Under the pieces are notes generated by a model that made no database searches, was not told the origin of the DNA, and saw only the letters and a program-made list of their open reading frames with translations. Below are positions 9,528-18,178 of a stretch of 64,000 bases of DNA, in pieces. This DNA is from Pseudomonas canadensis. GTDB lineage: Bacteria; Pseudomonadota; Gammaproteobacteria; Pseudomonadales; Pseudomonadaceae. Both the position numbers and the translations under genes were made by a program. The stretch is from positions 310,001 through 374,000 of the forward strand of contig NZ_KI628539.1 of NCBI RefSeq assembly GCF_000503215.1, given 5' to 3'. Positions within the stretch are counted from its first letter, which is position 1. Each line of letters starts with the position of its first letter.

Positions 9528-10502
9528 TCAGCCCTTCCACACCTGGGGGTTCACCAGGTCCTGCGGACGTTGGCCCAGCAGGGCGCTGCGCAGGTTGTCC
9601 AGGGCGCGGTTGGCCATGGCTTCGCGAGTTTCGTTCGTGGCCGAACCGATGTGCGGCAAGGTCACGGCATTGTTCAGTTGGAACAGCGGCGACTCGGCCA
9701 GTGGTTCCTGCTCATATACATCCAGCCCGGCGCCACGGATGCGCTGGTTTTGCAGGGCTTCGATCAGCGCCGGTTCGTCGACCACCGGGCCACGGGAGAT
9801 GTTGATCAGGATCGCACTGGACTTCATCAACCCTAGTTCGCGGGTGCTGATCAGATGACGGGTCTTGTCGCTCAACGGCACCACCAGGCACACGAAATCT
9901 GCCTCGGCCAGCAGCTCATCCAGGCTGCGAAATTGCGCGCCCAGCTCCTGCTCCAGTGCCGGCTTGCGGCTGTTGCCGCTGTACAGGATCGGCATGTTGA
10001 AACCCAGGCGCCCTCGCCGGGCCACGGCCGCGCCGATGTTGCCCATGCCGACGATGCCGAGTGTTTTGCCATGTACATCGCAACCAAACAACGGCGCGCC
10101 GACGCTGGCTTTCCATTGGCCGGCCTTTGTCCAGGCGTCCAGCTCGGCCACCCGACGGGCGCTGCTCATGAGCAAAGCAAAGGCCAGGTCGGCGGTGCTT
10201 TCGGTGAGCACGTCGGGGGTGTTGGTGAGCATGATCCCGCGTTCGTTGAAGTACGCCACATCGTAGTTGTCATAGCCCACTGACACGCTGGACACCACTT
10301 CCAGCTTGCTCGCGCCCTGCAACTGCTCGCGCCCCAGCTTACGGCCCACGCCGATCAGGCCGTGGGCGTGGGGCAGGGCTTCATTGAATTGAGCGTTGAT
10401 GTCGCCCAGCTTGGGGTTGGGCGCGATCACCTCGAAGTCCTGTTGCAGGCGTTCGATCATTTCCGGGGTGACGCGGCTGAAGGCGAGGACAGTCTTTTTC
10501 AT
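9528..10502 (-). CDS. 2-hydroxyacid dehydrogenase (glyoxylate/2-ketogluconate reductase type)
   Basis: 324 aa from the ATG at 10502 (MKKTVLAFSRVT). It belongs to the D-isomer-specific NAD(P) enzymes that reduce 2-keto acids. The nucleotide-binding GMGNIGAAVARRG, the catalytic Arg in INISRGPVVDEPAL, the Glu in LDVYEQEPL and the catalytic His in TLPHIGSATNETR are all present and in order. The substrate loop VSSVSVGYDNYD is the GhrB/TkrA style, so glyoxylate, hydroxypyruvate or 2-ketogluconate are candidate substrates. The gene stands alone, downstream of a LysR gene on the same strand. Confidence 0.88.
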   Translation of the reverse strand: MKKTVLAFSRVTPEMIERLQQDFEVIAPNPKLGDINAQFNEALPHAHGLIGVGRKLGREQLQGASKLEVVSSVSVGYDNYDVAYFNERGIMLTNTPDVLTESTADLAFALLMSSARRVAELDAWTKAGQWKASVGAPLFGCDVHGKTLGIVGMGNIGAAVARRGRLGFNMPILYSGNSRKPALEQELGAQFRSLDELLAEADFVCLVVPLSDKTRHLISTRELGLMKSSAILINISRGPVVDEPALIEALQNQRIRGAGLDVYEQEPLAESPLFQLNNAVTLPHIGSATNETREAMANRALDNLRSALLGQRPQDLVNPQVWKG

Positions 10503-10564
10503 TGCAGGCGGGCTCATCGACTACGGAAGAATGCCAAGCACGCTAACATTCCTGCTGCCGCTTG

Positions 10565-11533
10565 TCAGTTGGCCATCCGCGCGCCGCTGAGGCTGCCACT
10601 CAACTCATACGCCACCAGTTCCGCCTGGTGCGCTGCCAGAATCTCCGGCAGCGAGCCGCGCAGGTATTCCACCCAGGTTTTGATCTTCGCATCCAGGTAT
10701 TGGCGCGACGGGTAGATGGCGTACAGGTTCAGTTCCTGGGAACGGTAGTTGGGCATCACTCGCACCAGGGTGCCGTTGCGCAGGCCTTCGATGGCCGCGT
10801 ACACAGGCAACAGGCCGACGCCCATGCCGCTGGTGATCGCGGTTTTCATCGCATCGGCCGAGTTCACCAGGAACGGCGAGGTGTTGATCGCCACGCTTTC
10901 CTGGCCTTCTGGGCCGTTGAAGGTCCATTTATCCAACTGGATCACCGGGCTGACCAGGCGCAGGCAGGCGTGGTTGAGCAAGTCCTGTGGGCGCTGCGCG
11001 CAACCTTTGGCCTTGACGTAATCCGGCGAGGCGCAGGCGATGCTGTAGGTGATGCCCAGGCGCTGGGACACGAAGCCTGAGTCCGGTAGCTCGCTGGCCA
11101 GCACGATGGACACGTCGTAGCCCTCATCGAGCAGGTCCGGCACGCGGTTGGCCAGGGTCAGGTCGAAGGTCACGTCCGGGTGGGTACGGCGGTAGCGCGC
11201 AATCGCATCGATGACGAAGTGCTGGCCGATACCGGTCATGGTGTGCACTTTCAACTGCCCCGCGGGGCGCGCGTGGGCGTCGCTGGCTTCGGCCTCGGCT
11301 TCCTCGACATAGGCCAGGATCTGTTCGCAGCGCAGCAGATAGCGTTTACCGGCCTCGGTCAGCGCGATGCGTCGGGTGGTGCGGTTGAGCAAGCGGGTTT
11401 GCAGATGGGCCTCAAGGTTGGAGACCGCGCGCGACACATTGGCCGTGGTGGTATCCAGTTGCACGGCGGCGGCGGTGAAGCTGCCGGCTTCGGCCACGCA
11501 ACTGAAGGCGCGCATGTTTTGCAAAGTGTCCAT
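10565..11533 (-). CDS. LysR-family regulator, likely controlling the adjacent efflux operon
   Basis: 322 aa. The N-terminal winged helix is at about 1-60 (FSCVAEAGSFTAAAVQLDTT, then NVSRAVSNLEAHLQTRLLNR), followed by the periplasmic-binding-protein-like effector domain. The gene is divergent from an AaeXAB-like aromatic-acid efflux operon, as aaeR is in E. coli, so a role as its inducer-responsive activator is likely by analogy. The 122-base gap to the putative start of the next gene's transcript has paired direct repeats that could be its sites. The C-terminal tail after about residue 300 is longer than usual (LSGSLSGARMAN). Confidence 0.87.
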   Translation of the reverse strand: MDTLQNMRAFSCVAEAGSFTAAAVQLDTTTANVSRAVSNLEAHLQTRLLNRTTRRIALTEAGKRYLLRCEQILAYVEEAEAEASDAHARPAGQLKVHTMTGIGQHFVIDAIARYRRTHPDVTFDLTLANRVPDLLDEGYDVSIVLASELPDSGFVSQRLGITYSIACASPDYVKAKGCAQRPQDLLNHACLRLVSPVIQLDKWTFNGPEGQESVAINTSPFLVNSADAMKTAITSGMGVGLLPVYAAIEGLRNGTLVRVMPNYRSQELNLYAIYPSRQYLDAKIKTWVEYLRGSLPEILAAHQAELVAYELSGSLSGARMAN

Positions 11534-11550
11534 GGAGTGTTCTCAGGGGA

Positions 11551-11631
11551 GATAACAAATTGTGACAGAAAGTTACGCCGTCCAGTGATCCCTACCAACG
11601 GATTATCGCCTGAACGGTAACAAAGATTCAC
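11551..11631. promoter_or_regulatory. Divergent control region with two copies of a G[AG]TAACAAA-type repeat
   Basis: GATAACAAATTGTGAC (11551-11566) and GGTAACAAAGATTCAC (11616-11631) match at 11 of 16 positions in direct orientation, 65 bases apart, between the LysR gene and the efflux operon. The spacing is about six helical turns. They may be LysR operator half-sites; this is inference from position. A TAGAAT box at 11667-11672 could be the -10 of the efflux operon. Confidence 0.35.
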
Positions 11632-11715
11632 AGGAATACCAGCTTATCGTCGTTCATGCCGCCGCCTAGAATTGCGCCACCTTTCCCGCTCCACCCTCTC
11701 AGGAATACGCTTGCC

Positions 11716-13227
11716 GTGCCGCGTCGCATCAGCAGAGAGCTTAAGACTCTCAGTGTTTGGGCTTTATCGTTAGCAATCAGCGGCTGCATCGGAACCGGAG
11801 GAATCGCCCCACAAGGCCAGTCTCTCGACGCCAACCACCTGGCTACCGACGAAGCCATCCAGAGCGCCGCCCAGGACGCCCGCTGGCCCACCGAGCAATG
11901 GTGGCAAGCCTACGGCGACCCGCAACTGAACCGCTGGGTCGACTTGGCCACGCAGCATAGCCCGAGCCTGGCCATGGCCGCCGCGCGAGTGCGTGAGGCG
12001 CGGGCCATGGTCGGGATTGCCGAGTCGGCCGAGTCGCTGCAGATCAACAGCGACACCACCCTCAAGCGCCACAACTGGCCGAAGGATCAGTTCTATGGTC
12101 CTGGCGAGCTGAGCGGAGCCAACACCTGGGACAACAATGCCTCCCTGGGCCTGAGCTACGCCCTCGACTTGTGGGGCCGCGAAAGCAATGCCACCGAACG
12201 TGCCGTCGACCTGGCGCACATGAGCGCCGCCGAAGCGCGCCAGGCTCAACTCGAATTGCAGAACAACGTGGTGCGCGCCTATATCCAGTTGTCGTTGCAT
12301 TACGCCAACCGCGATATCGTCGCGGCAACCCTGGCGCAACAGCAGCAGATCCTCGACCTGGCCAACAAGCGCTTGAACGCTGGGATCGGCACCCACTTCG
12401 ATGTCAGCCAGGCCGAAACCCCATTGCCGGAAACCCATCGGCAACTGGACGCCCTCGACGAAGAGATCGCCCTGAGCCGTAACCAGTTGGCGGCCCTGGC
12501 GGGCAAAGGCCCGGGGGAAGGCGCGCGGTTGCAACGCCCGAGCCTGTCCCTGGGCGCGCCGTTGAAGTTGCCGTCGAGCCTGCCCGCGCAGTTGCTCGGT
12601 CAACGCCCGGACGTGGTCGCCAGCCGCTGGCAAGTCGCGGCCCAGGCCCGTGGCATCGATGTGGCCCACGCCGGTTTCTACCCCAACGTCGATCTGGTCG
12701 GCAGCCTCGGCTACATGGCCACCGGTGGCGGCATGCTGGAATTCCTGGCGGGCAAGAAATTCAACTACACCGTGGGACCTGCGATCACCTTGCCGATCTT
12801 CGACGGCGGCCGCCTGCGTGCGGAACTGGGCGAAGCCAGCGCCGGTTATGACATCGCCGTCGCCCAGTACAACCAGACCCTGGTCAATGCGCTCAAGGGC
12901 ATCAGCGACCAACTGATCCGCCGCGAATCGATGGACAAGCAAGCCGCCTTCGCCGCGCAGTCGGTGGCCTCGGCGCAGAAGACCTACGACATCGCGATGA
13001 TCGCCTATCAACGTGGCCTCACCGATTACCTGAATGTCCTGAATGCGCAGACCTTGCTGTTTCATCAGCAACAGATCGAGCAACAGGTACAAGCGGCTCG
13101 CCTGAGCGCCCACGCCGAACTGGTGACGGCCCTGGGCGGCGGCCTCGGCGCCGGCGACGATGTGCCGCAAGACGCCAAGACCCTCCCGAGCAAGACCCCG
13201 GCGGCGCTGGCCGTGTTTGATCACTGA
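11716..13227 (+). CDS. Outer-membrane efflux lipoprotein (NodT/OprM family)
   Basis: Outer-membrane channel of a tripartite exporter. The lipobox LAISGC fits a signal peptide of about 24 residues if translation starts at GTG 11716, which has AGGA 11 bases upstream. The frame also opens at ATG 11656, but that adds a proline-rich stretch before the signal and would lie near or before the likely promoter. The mature part has the two OEP repeats: WWQAYGDPQLNRWVDLA, RVREARAMVGIAES, then DVVASRWQVAAQARGIDVA and the tail VLNAQTLLFHQQQ. About 503 aa. First gene of the operon with FUSC, DUF1656 and HlyD genes. Confidence 0.88.
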   Translation: MPRRISRELKTLSVWALSLAISGCIGTGGIAPQGQSLDANHLATDEAIQSAAQDARWPTEQWWQAYGDPQLNRWVDLATQHSPSLAMAAARVREARAMVGIAESAESLQINSDTTLKRHNWPKDQFYGPGELSGANTWDNNASLGLSYALDLWGRESNATERAVDLAHMSAAEARQAQLELQNNVVRAYIQLSLHYANRDIVAATLAQQQQILDLANKRLNAGIGTHFDVSQAETPLPETHRQLDALDEEIALSRNQLAALAGKGPGEGARLQRPSLSLGAPLKLPSSLPAQLLGQRPDVVASRWQVAAQARGIDVAHAGFYPNVDLVGSLGYMATGGGMLEFLAGKKFNYTVGPAITLPIFDGGRLRAELGEASAGYDIAVAQYNQTLVNALKGISDQLIRRESMDKQAAFAAQSVASAQKTYDIAMIAYQRGLTDYLNVLNAQTLLFHQQQIEQQVQAARLSAHAELVTALGGGLGAGDDVPQDAKTLPSKTPAALAVFDH

Positions 13228-13237
13228 GTAGGATCTG

Positions 13238-15415
13238 ATGACTCCCTTGCCTGCACCGCTGCGCTGGCTGCATTCCCTTGAGTGGCGCCGTGGCTTTTTC
13301 GACTGGGCACGCAGCGACGGCGTGACCTGGGTGTATATCTTCAAGGTGCTGATCGCCGCGTTCCTCACGCTGTGGCTGGCCATGCACCTGGAACTGCCGC
13401 AACCGCGCACGGCGATGATTACGGTATTTATCGTGATGCAGCCGCAAAGCGGTCAGGTGTTCGCCAAGAGTTTCTATCGCTTCCTCGGCACCCTGGCGGG
13501 GTCGGCGGTGATGGTGGTGTTGATTGCCCTGTTTGCGCAGAACACCGAGTTGTTCCTTGGCGCACTGGCGATCTGGGTGGGCATCTGCACCGCTGGCGCG
13601 ACGCGCAATCGCAACTTCCGCGCGTACGGGTTTGTACTTGCCGGCTACACGGCGGCGATGGTCGGTTTGCCGGCCCTGGCGCATCCGGACGGCGCTTTCA
13701 TGGCGGCGGTGTGGCGGGTGCTGGAAATTTCCCTGGGGATTCTGTGTTCCACCCTGGTCAGCGCCGCGATCCTGCCGCAAACCTCCAGCGCCGCCATGCG
13801 CAACGCGTTGTACCAGCGCTTTGGCGTGTTTGCGCTGTTCGTCACCGATGGCCTGCGTGGGCGCAGCCAGCGCGAAGGTTTCGAGGCCAGCAATGTGCGT
13901 TTTATCGCCGAAGCGGTGGGCCTGGAAGGGCTGCGCAGTGTGACGGTGTTTGAAGACCCACACATGCGTCGGCGCAACGGCCGGCTCAGTCGCCTCAACA
14001 GCGAATTCATGAGCATCACCACACGCTTCAATGCCTTGCACCAGTTGCTGGAGCGCTTGCGCACCGATGAAGCGGACCATGTGGTCGCGGCTATCAAGCC
14101 TGGGCTGCAAGACCTTGCTGAAGTGCTCGACGGCTTCTCCGGCCGTGCGCTCACCAGCCCGGACGCGGCACGCTTGGTCAGCCAGCTCAGCGCTTACAAG
14201 GACGGCCTGCCCGCCAAGGTCCGCAGCTTGCGGGCGGCTTTCCAGGAAGAGAACCCCAGTGAAGCCGAACAACTGGATTTCCACACCGCCTACGAGCTTC
14301 TTTACCGTTTTGTCGACGACCTGCATAACTACGCGCAAACCCACGCTTCCCTGGCGGATCACAGCCATGCGCGCGAGCAGTGGGACGAAACCTTCATCCC
14401 CAAGACCAACTGGCTGGCCTGCGCCGCCTCGGGAATTCGCGCGTCATTCATCCTGATCGTATTAGGCAGCTATTGGGTGGCTACCGCCTGGCCCAGCGGC
14501 GCGACCATGACCCTGATCGCCGCTGCTACCGTGGGCTTGTCCGCCGCCACGCCGAACCCAAAACGCATGGCGTTCCAGATGGCGTGCGGCACCTTGATCG
14601 GGGCCTTAGTGGGCTTTGTCGAAATGTTCTTCGTGTTCCCCTGGATCGACGGTTTCCCGCTGCTGTGCGTGATGCTTGCGCCGGTGATCATCTTTGGCGC
14701 ATTCCTCGCTTCGCGCCCGCAATACGCGGGTGTCGGCGTGGGGCTGCTGATCTTCTTCAGCACCGGCTCGGTGCCGGACAACCTGACGATCTACAACCCC
14801 TACACCTTCATCAACGACTACATCGCCATGGTCATCGGCATGCTGGTGTGCGCGGCGGCGGGGGCGATCATCCTGCCGCCCAACAGCCGCTGGCTGTGGC
14901 GCCGGTTGGAGCAGGACCTGCGCGAGCAAGTGGTATACGCGATCAGCGGCAAGCTCAAGGGCCTGGCGTCGAGTTTCGAAAGCCGTACCCGCGACCTGCT
15001 GCACCAGGCCTACGGCCTCGCGGTCGGCCAGCCGCAAGTACAGCGCGACCTGTTGCGCTGGATGTTCGTGGTGCTGGAAGTCGGCCACGCGATCATCGAG
15101 TTGCGCAAGGAGCAGGCGATTCTGCCGGTGCATCCGGCCTATGCCGAGTCCCAGCCGTGGCGCCAGGCCATCCGCGTGATGGGCCGCTCGCTGGTGCGGC
15201 TGTTCCTGCAACCCAGCGCGAGCAACCTGGAGCGCGGCCTGATCGCCGTCGACCATGCGATCAGCCGCGTGCAGGCCACCGATGAACCCTTCGCCCCGCA
15301 CTTCGACACCTCGGCCCTGCGCCGGGTGAAAAGCTACCTGCACTTTATCCGCACCTCGTTGCTGGACCCGCAATCGCCGCTGGCCGCCCTTAAAGGATCC
15401 CCGCATGCCCCGTGA
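13238..15415 (+). CDS. FUSC-family inner-membrane transporter (AaeB-like)
   Basis: 725 aa fusaric-acid-resistance-type protein, likely exporter of aromatic carboxylic acids. It has the usual two halves, each with an N-terminal cluster of membrane helices (about 30-165 and 385-525) followed by a cytoplasmic helical region. The first half opens with FKVLIAAFLTLWLAMHLELP and ITVFIVMQPQSGQV. The conserved LPQTSS after the helices is also present. Starts 10 bases after the outer-membrane factor gene and overlaps the DUF1656 gene by 11 bases, showing a tight operon. By analogy with E. coli AaeB it may act as a relief valve for hydroxybenzoates; the substrate here is not proven. Confidence 0.9.
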   Translation: MTPLPAPLRWLHSLEWRRGFFDWARSDGVTWVYIFKVLIAAFLTLWLAMHLELPQPRTAMITVFIVMQPQSGQVFAKSFYRFLGTLAGSAVMVVLIALFAQNTELFLGALAIWVGICTAGATRNRNFRAYGFVLAGYTAAMVGLPALAHPDGAFMAAVWRVLEISLGILCSTLVSAAILPQTSSAAMRNALYQRFGVFALFVTDGLRGRSQREGFEASNVRFIAEAVGLEGLRSVTVFEDPHMRRRNGRLSRLNSEFMSITTRFNALHQLLERLRTDEADHVVAAIKPGLQDLAEVLDGFSGRALTSPDAARLVSQLSAYKDGLPAKVRSLRAAFQEENPSEAEQLDFHTAYELLYRFVDDLHNYAQTHASLADHSHAREQWDETFIPKTNWLACAASGIRASFILIVLGSYWVATAWPSGATMTLIAAATVGLSAATPNPKRMAFQMACGTLIGALVGFVEMFFVFPWIDGFPLLCVMLAPVIIFGAFLASRPQYAGVGVGLLIFFSTGSVPDNLTIYNPYTFINDYIAMVIGMLVCAAAGAIILPPNSRWLWRRLEQDLREQVVYAISGKLKGLASSFESRTRDLLHQAYGLAVGQPQVQRDLLRWMFVVLEVGHAIIELRKEQAILPVHPAYAESQPWRQAIRVMGRSLVRLFLQPSASNLERGLIAVDHAISRVQATDEPFAPHFDTSALRRVKSYLHFIRTSLLDPQSPLAALKGSPHAP

Positions 15416-15605
15416 AATCGCCTTCCATGGCGTGTACATGCCAACCATGACCCTGATGTTCCTGATCGCGGCCGTGTTGGCCTGGGCGCTTGATCGCTTC
15501 CTGGCCGGGTTCGACCTGTACCGTTTTTTCTGGCACCCGGCGTTGCTGCGCCTGAGCCTGTTTGTTTGCCTGTTCGGCGCCCTGGCGCTGACCGTCTACC
15601 GTTGA
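15405..15605 (+). CDS. DUF1656 small membrane protein (AaeX-like)
   Basis: 66 aa with two membrane helices (about 12-31 and 46-63) and the DUF1656 feature of an N-terminal PREIAFHGVYMP leading into the first helix. It sits between the FUSC and HlyD genes, as aaeX does next to aaeA. The start overlaps the FUSC 3' end by 11 bases. Role unknown, probably an accessory subunit of the exporter. Confidence 0.88.
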   Translation: MPREIAFHGVYMPTMTLMFLIAAVLAWALDRFLAGFDLYRFFWHPALLRLSLFVCLFGALALTVYR

Positions 15606-15615
15606 GAATGCCCCG

Positions 15616-16467
15616 ATGAAAAAGTTTTTCAGCCTGCTCGCGACCTTGCTGGTACTGGCCTTGGCCATCTGGATTGGCCGCACGTTGTGGGTGCACTACA
15701 TGGAAACCCCGTGGACCCGCGACGGGCGTGTGCGTGCCGATATCATCAACGTCGCCGCCGACGTCACCGGCGAAGTGGTCGACGTGCCGGTGCGTGACAA
15801 CCAGTTGGTCAAAAAGGGCGACCTGTTGATGCAGATCGACCCCGAGCACTACCGCATTGCGGTCAAACAGGCGCAATCGCTGGTGGCGTCGCGCAAAGCC
15901 ACCTGGGAAATGCGCAAGGTCAACGCCCATCGCCGTGCCGACCTTGATGCCCTGGTGATCTCCAGGGAAAACCGCGACGACGCCAGCAACATCGCCGACT
16001 CGGCGCTGGCCGACTACCAACACGCGCTGGCGCAACTGGAGGCGGCCGAACTCAATTTGAAACGCACGCAGGTGGTGGCGGCGGTGGATGGTTATGTCAC
16101 CAATCTGAACGTGCATCGCGGTGACTACGCCCGCATCGGCGAAGCCAAGATGGCCGTGGTGGATATGAACTCGTTCTGGGTTTATGGCTTCTTCGAAGAA
16201 ACCAAGCTGCCCCACGTCAAGGTCGGTGATAAAGCCGATATGCAATTGATGAGTGGCGAGACCTTGAAGGGGCATGTGGAAAGCATCTCGCGAGGCATCT
16301 ACGACCGCGACAACCCCGAAAGCCGCGAACTGATTGCCGATGTGAACCCGACCTTCAACTGGGTGCGCCTGGCCCAGCGGGTGCCGGTACGGATTCATAT
16401 CGATGAGGTACCGGAAGGGGTGTTGTTGGCGGCGGGGATTACCTGCACCGTCATCGTCAACCCATAA
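15616..16467 (+). CDS. HlyD/EmrA-family periplasmic adaptor (AaeA-like)
   Basis: 283 aa. One N-terminal membrane anchor (about 4-24), then the AaeA hallmark YMETPWTRDGRVRADIINVA and the barrel-sandwich strand VVDVPVRDNQLVKKGDLLMQ. The coiled-coil hairpin is short, and the return strand is KRTQVVAAVDGYVTNLNVHR. It links the FUSC pump to the outer-membrane factor of the same operon. Start codon 10 bases after the DUF1656 gene. The C-terminal region PVRIHIDEVPEGVLLAAGIT is normal for the family, so the gene looks complete. Confidence 0.9.
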   Translation: MKKFFSLLATLLVLALAIWIGRTLWVHYMETPWTRDGRVRADIINVAADVTGEVVDVPVRDNQLVKKGDLLMQIDPEHYRIAVKQAQSLVASRKATWEMRKVNAHRRADLDALVISRENRDDASNIADSALADYQHALAQLEAAELNLKRTQVVAAVDGYVTNLNVHRGDYARIGEAKMAVVDMNSFWVYGFFEETKLPHVKVGDKADMQLMSGETLKGHVESISRGIYDRDNPESRELIADVNPTFNWVRLAQRVPVRIHIDEVPEGVLLAAGITCTVIVNP

Positions 16468-16484
16468 TCCTGCAGGAACTGGCG

Positions 16485-16886
16485 TTATGCCTTGATGAAG
16501 GTTTCATGCAAATGGCGCCACAGCAGCGCGCCACTGGCCTGCTTCTCGAACACCACCGTGGCACGGCGGTCCGTCTGTGTACCGCTGTCATCGATCTGAT
16601 GCTCGCGATAGGTCACCGTGGCGCCACGTGCATGGCGTTCGATGCCGGCCATCTCGCTCAAGGTGATTTTCAATCCCGGGCGCATGCCGCCCAAGCGCGT
16701 GAACAGGGCATTGACCCCGGCCGCATTCACCCGTGCACCGGTCGCCGGGGCAACCATGCTGAGTTCCGGGGAGAAGCGCGCGAGCAGGTTCTGCAAGGTG
16801 CCTTCGGGCGCAACGCCGGCAAACCATTGTTCGATCTCGACGTGGGTCTGGATCACTTCTTCAAAAAAATCGCTGTAGTCGATCAT
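16485..16886 (-). CDS. SnoaL/NTF2-fold small protein
   Basis: 133 aa starting at the ATG at 16886, which overlaps the stop of the MFS gene (ATGA). The pattern is that of the NTF2-like fold: an N-terminal helix (DFFEEVIQTHVEIEQWF), ETFIKA-type C-terminal beta strand (LLWRHLHETFIKA) and a central pocket. No catalytic motif can be named; the fold is used by polyketide cyclases, isomerases and many proteins without known function. Translational coupling suggests it works with the transporter, perhaps on the same compound. The 3' end converges with the AaeA-like gene, 17 bases apart. Confidence 0.65.
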   Translation of the reverse strand: MIDYSDFFEEVIQTHVEIEQWFAGVAPEGTLQNLLARFSPELSMVAPATGARVNAAGVNALFTRLGGMRPGLKITLSEMAGIERHARGATVTYREHQIDDSGTQTDRRATVVFEKQASGALLWRHLHETFIKA

Positions 16887-18067
16887 GGGCGAGGCTCGCT
16901 GGCAGGGTGAAGCAGTGCGCGTATTCGGGACGTATCCAGACGCAGCACCGCAAAAAGAGGCAGCAGGGTCAGGGCTGCCGCCATCGTGAAGGTTATGGCG
17001 AAGGAATCCAAGGCCGACAGTAATGCACTTAGCGCCGCTGCGCCCAGGCAGAAGCTCAGTTGTCGGTTGATGTTCCACAGGGCGCTGGCGTGGCCCATGC
17101 GTTCGGCGGGAATATCGAGAAAGGCCAGGGTCTGCGCGGTACTGCTGCACAGGCTGCCTCCCAACCCCATCAACAAATAGGCTGGAATGATCAGTGCAGG
17201 GCCATTCAGCAACAGGATGCCCAGGCATTGCAGCAGCATGCCCGCCAACAACAATGGCTTCGGACCACAGCGGTTGAACAGTTTTTTGCTGAGCAAAATC
17301 GCCAGTGCCGACGCCAGTGCCCACGGCAGCATCAAGGCGCCGGTCTGTGTGGCGTCGTACCCGAGGCCGCGAAGATAGAGTATGGCGATGAGGCTGGTAC
17401 CGATGAACACGCCGGGGATGCACAGGTAGATCAGCATCGCGGTGCGCAGCATTGGGCTGCGTATCTGTTGGAAAATACTGCCCACGTCCAGTGGCACACG
17501 ACGGCTCGACGGCCTGTCAGGTTTTATCCACAGCACGGTCAGCAGCAGGGTCATCAACGCCAGGGGCAGATTGGCGTAGAAGATCCAGCGCCACGACACG
17601 TTGTCGACAATCAAACCACCCAGCGCCGGCGACAGCGCCGGTACCAGCAATGCCACCGACATCACTCGCGCTGTCAGTTGGCTGCGTTCAGCCGCCGGGA
17701 AATGCCGGTAAGCCATGGCCTGCCCGACGGGAATCAGCAAGCCACCGCCCAGCCCTTGCAGGGCACGCCAGCCGATCAGTGTTTCAATCGAACTCGCCTG
17801 GCCCACCATCACCGATGCCCCGGCGAACAGCAACAGGCTTGCCGCGATCAGAGTTCGCTCCCCCATCACCGCAGCCAACCAGACACTGAGCGGAATGATC
17901 ACGGTCAGGCCGAGCAGGTAGGCGTTGCTGATCCATGCCAGTTGCGTGACCGAGGCATGCAGTTCGTGGCCGATATCCGGGTAGGCGACCGTGGCGACAA
18001 ACATGTTCACCAGGTCCAGGGCAAAACCCAATAAAAAGATCCAGGCGACTTTCGAGCGGTAGGTCAT
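16883..18067 (-). CDS. MFS transporter, drug/proton antiporter type
   Basis: 394 aa with twelve predicted membrane segments. Typical major facilitator motifs are seen: the first loop region DIGHELHASVTQLAWISNAY, the antiporter motif C-like GWRALQGLGGGLLIPVGQA, and PALSPALGGLIVDNVSWRWI in TM5. This is the 12-14 TM drug antiporter style. Substrate not predictable. It forms a two-gene operon with the SnoaL-like gene and is divergent from a LysR gene, with a palindrome between them, so that regulator probably controls it. Confidence 0.87.
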   Translation of the reverse strand: MTYRSKVAWIFLLGFALDLVNMFVATVAYPDIGHELHASVTQLAWISNAYLLGLTVIIPLSVWLAAVMGERTLIAASLLLFAGASVMVGQASSIETLIGWRALQGLGGGLLIPVGQAMAYRHFPAAERSQLTARVMSVALLVPALSPALGGLIVDNVSWRWIFYANLPLALMTLLLTVLWIKPDRPSSRRVPLDVGSIFQQIRSPMLRTAMLIYLCIPGVFIGTSLIAILYLRGLGYDATQTGALMLPWALASALAILLSKKLFNRCGPKPLLLAGMLLQCLGILLLNGPALIIPAYLLMGLGGSLCSSTAQTLAFLDIPAERMGHASALWNINRQLSFCLGAAALSALLSALDSFAITFTMAAALTLLPLFAVLRLDTSRIRALLHPASEPRP

Positions 18068-18140
18068 GAGTGCGATCCAGCGAGTGAAGCGGGCAGGGTA
18101 GGTGGGTCGTGCTGTTTGGGATACGTTGGTTTGCCTGTTA

Positions 18141-18165
18141 CTTTGTCAAAAATATTTTGACAAAG
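18141..18165. promoter_or_regulatory. 25-bp perfect palindrome, likely LysR operator
   Basis: Arms CTTTGTCAAAA and TTTTGACAAAG surround a 3-base ATA spacer, an exact 11-bp inverted repeat. It lies in the 111-base gap between the MFS gene and the LysR gene, and its right end runs into the ribosome site (AAAGGAGG) of the LysR gene. It contains the T-N11-A pattern of LysR sites (TTGTCAA..TTGACAA). Position suggests the regulator represses its own translation start region and controls the divergent transporter. Confidence 0.7.
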
Positions 18166-18178
18166 GAGGGCGCCGCCG

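Noticed and set aside
18144-18149. TTGACA on the minus strand as the -35 of the MFS gene
   Set aside because: At 17-base spacing the next box is ACGTAT, a poor -10; the TTGACA is part of the palindrome.
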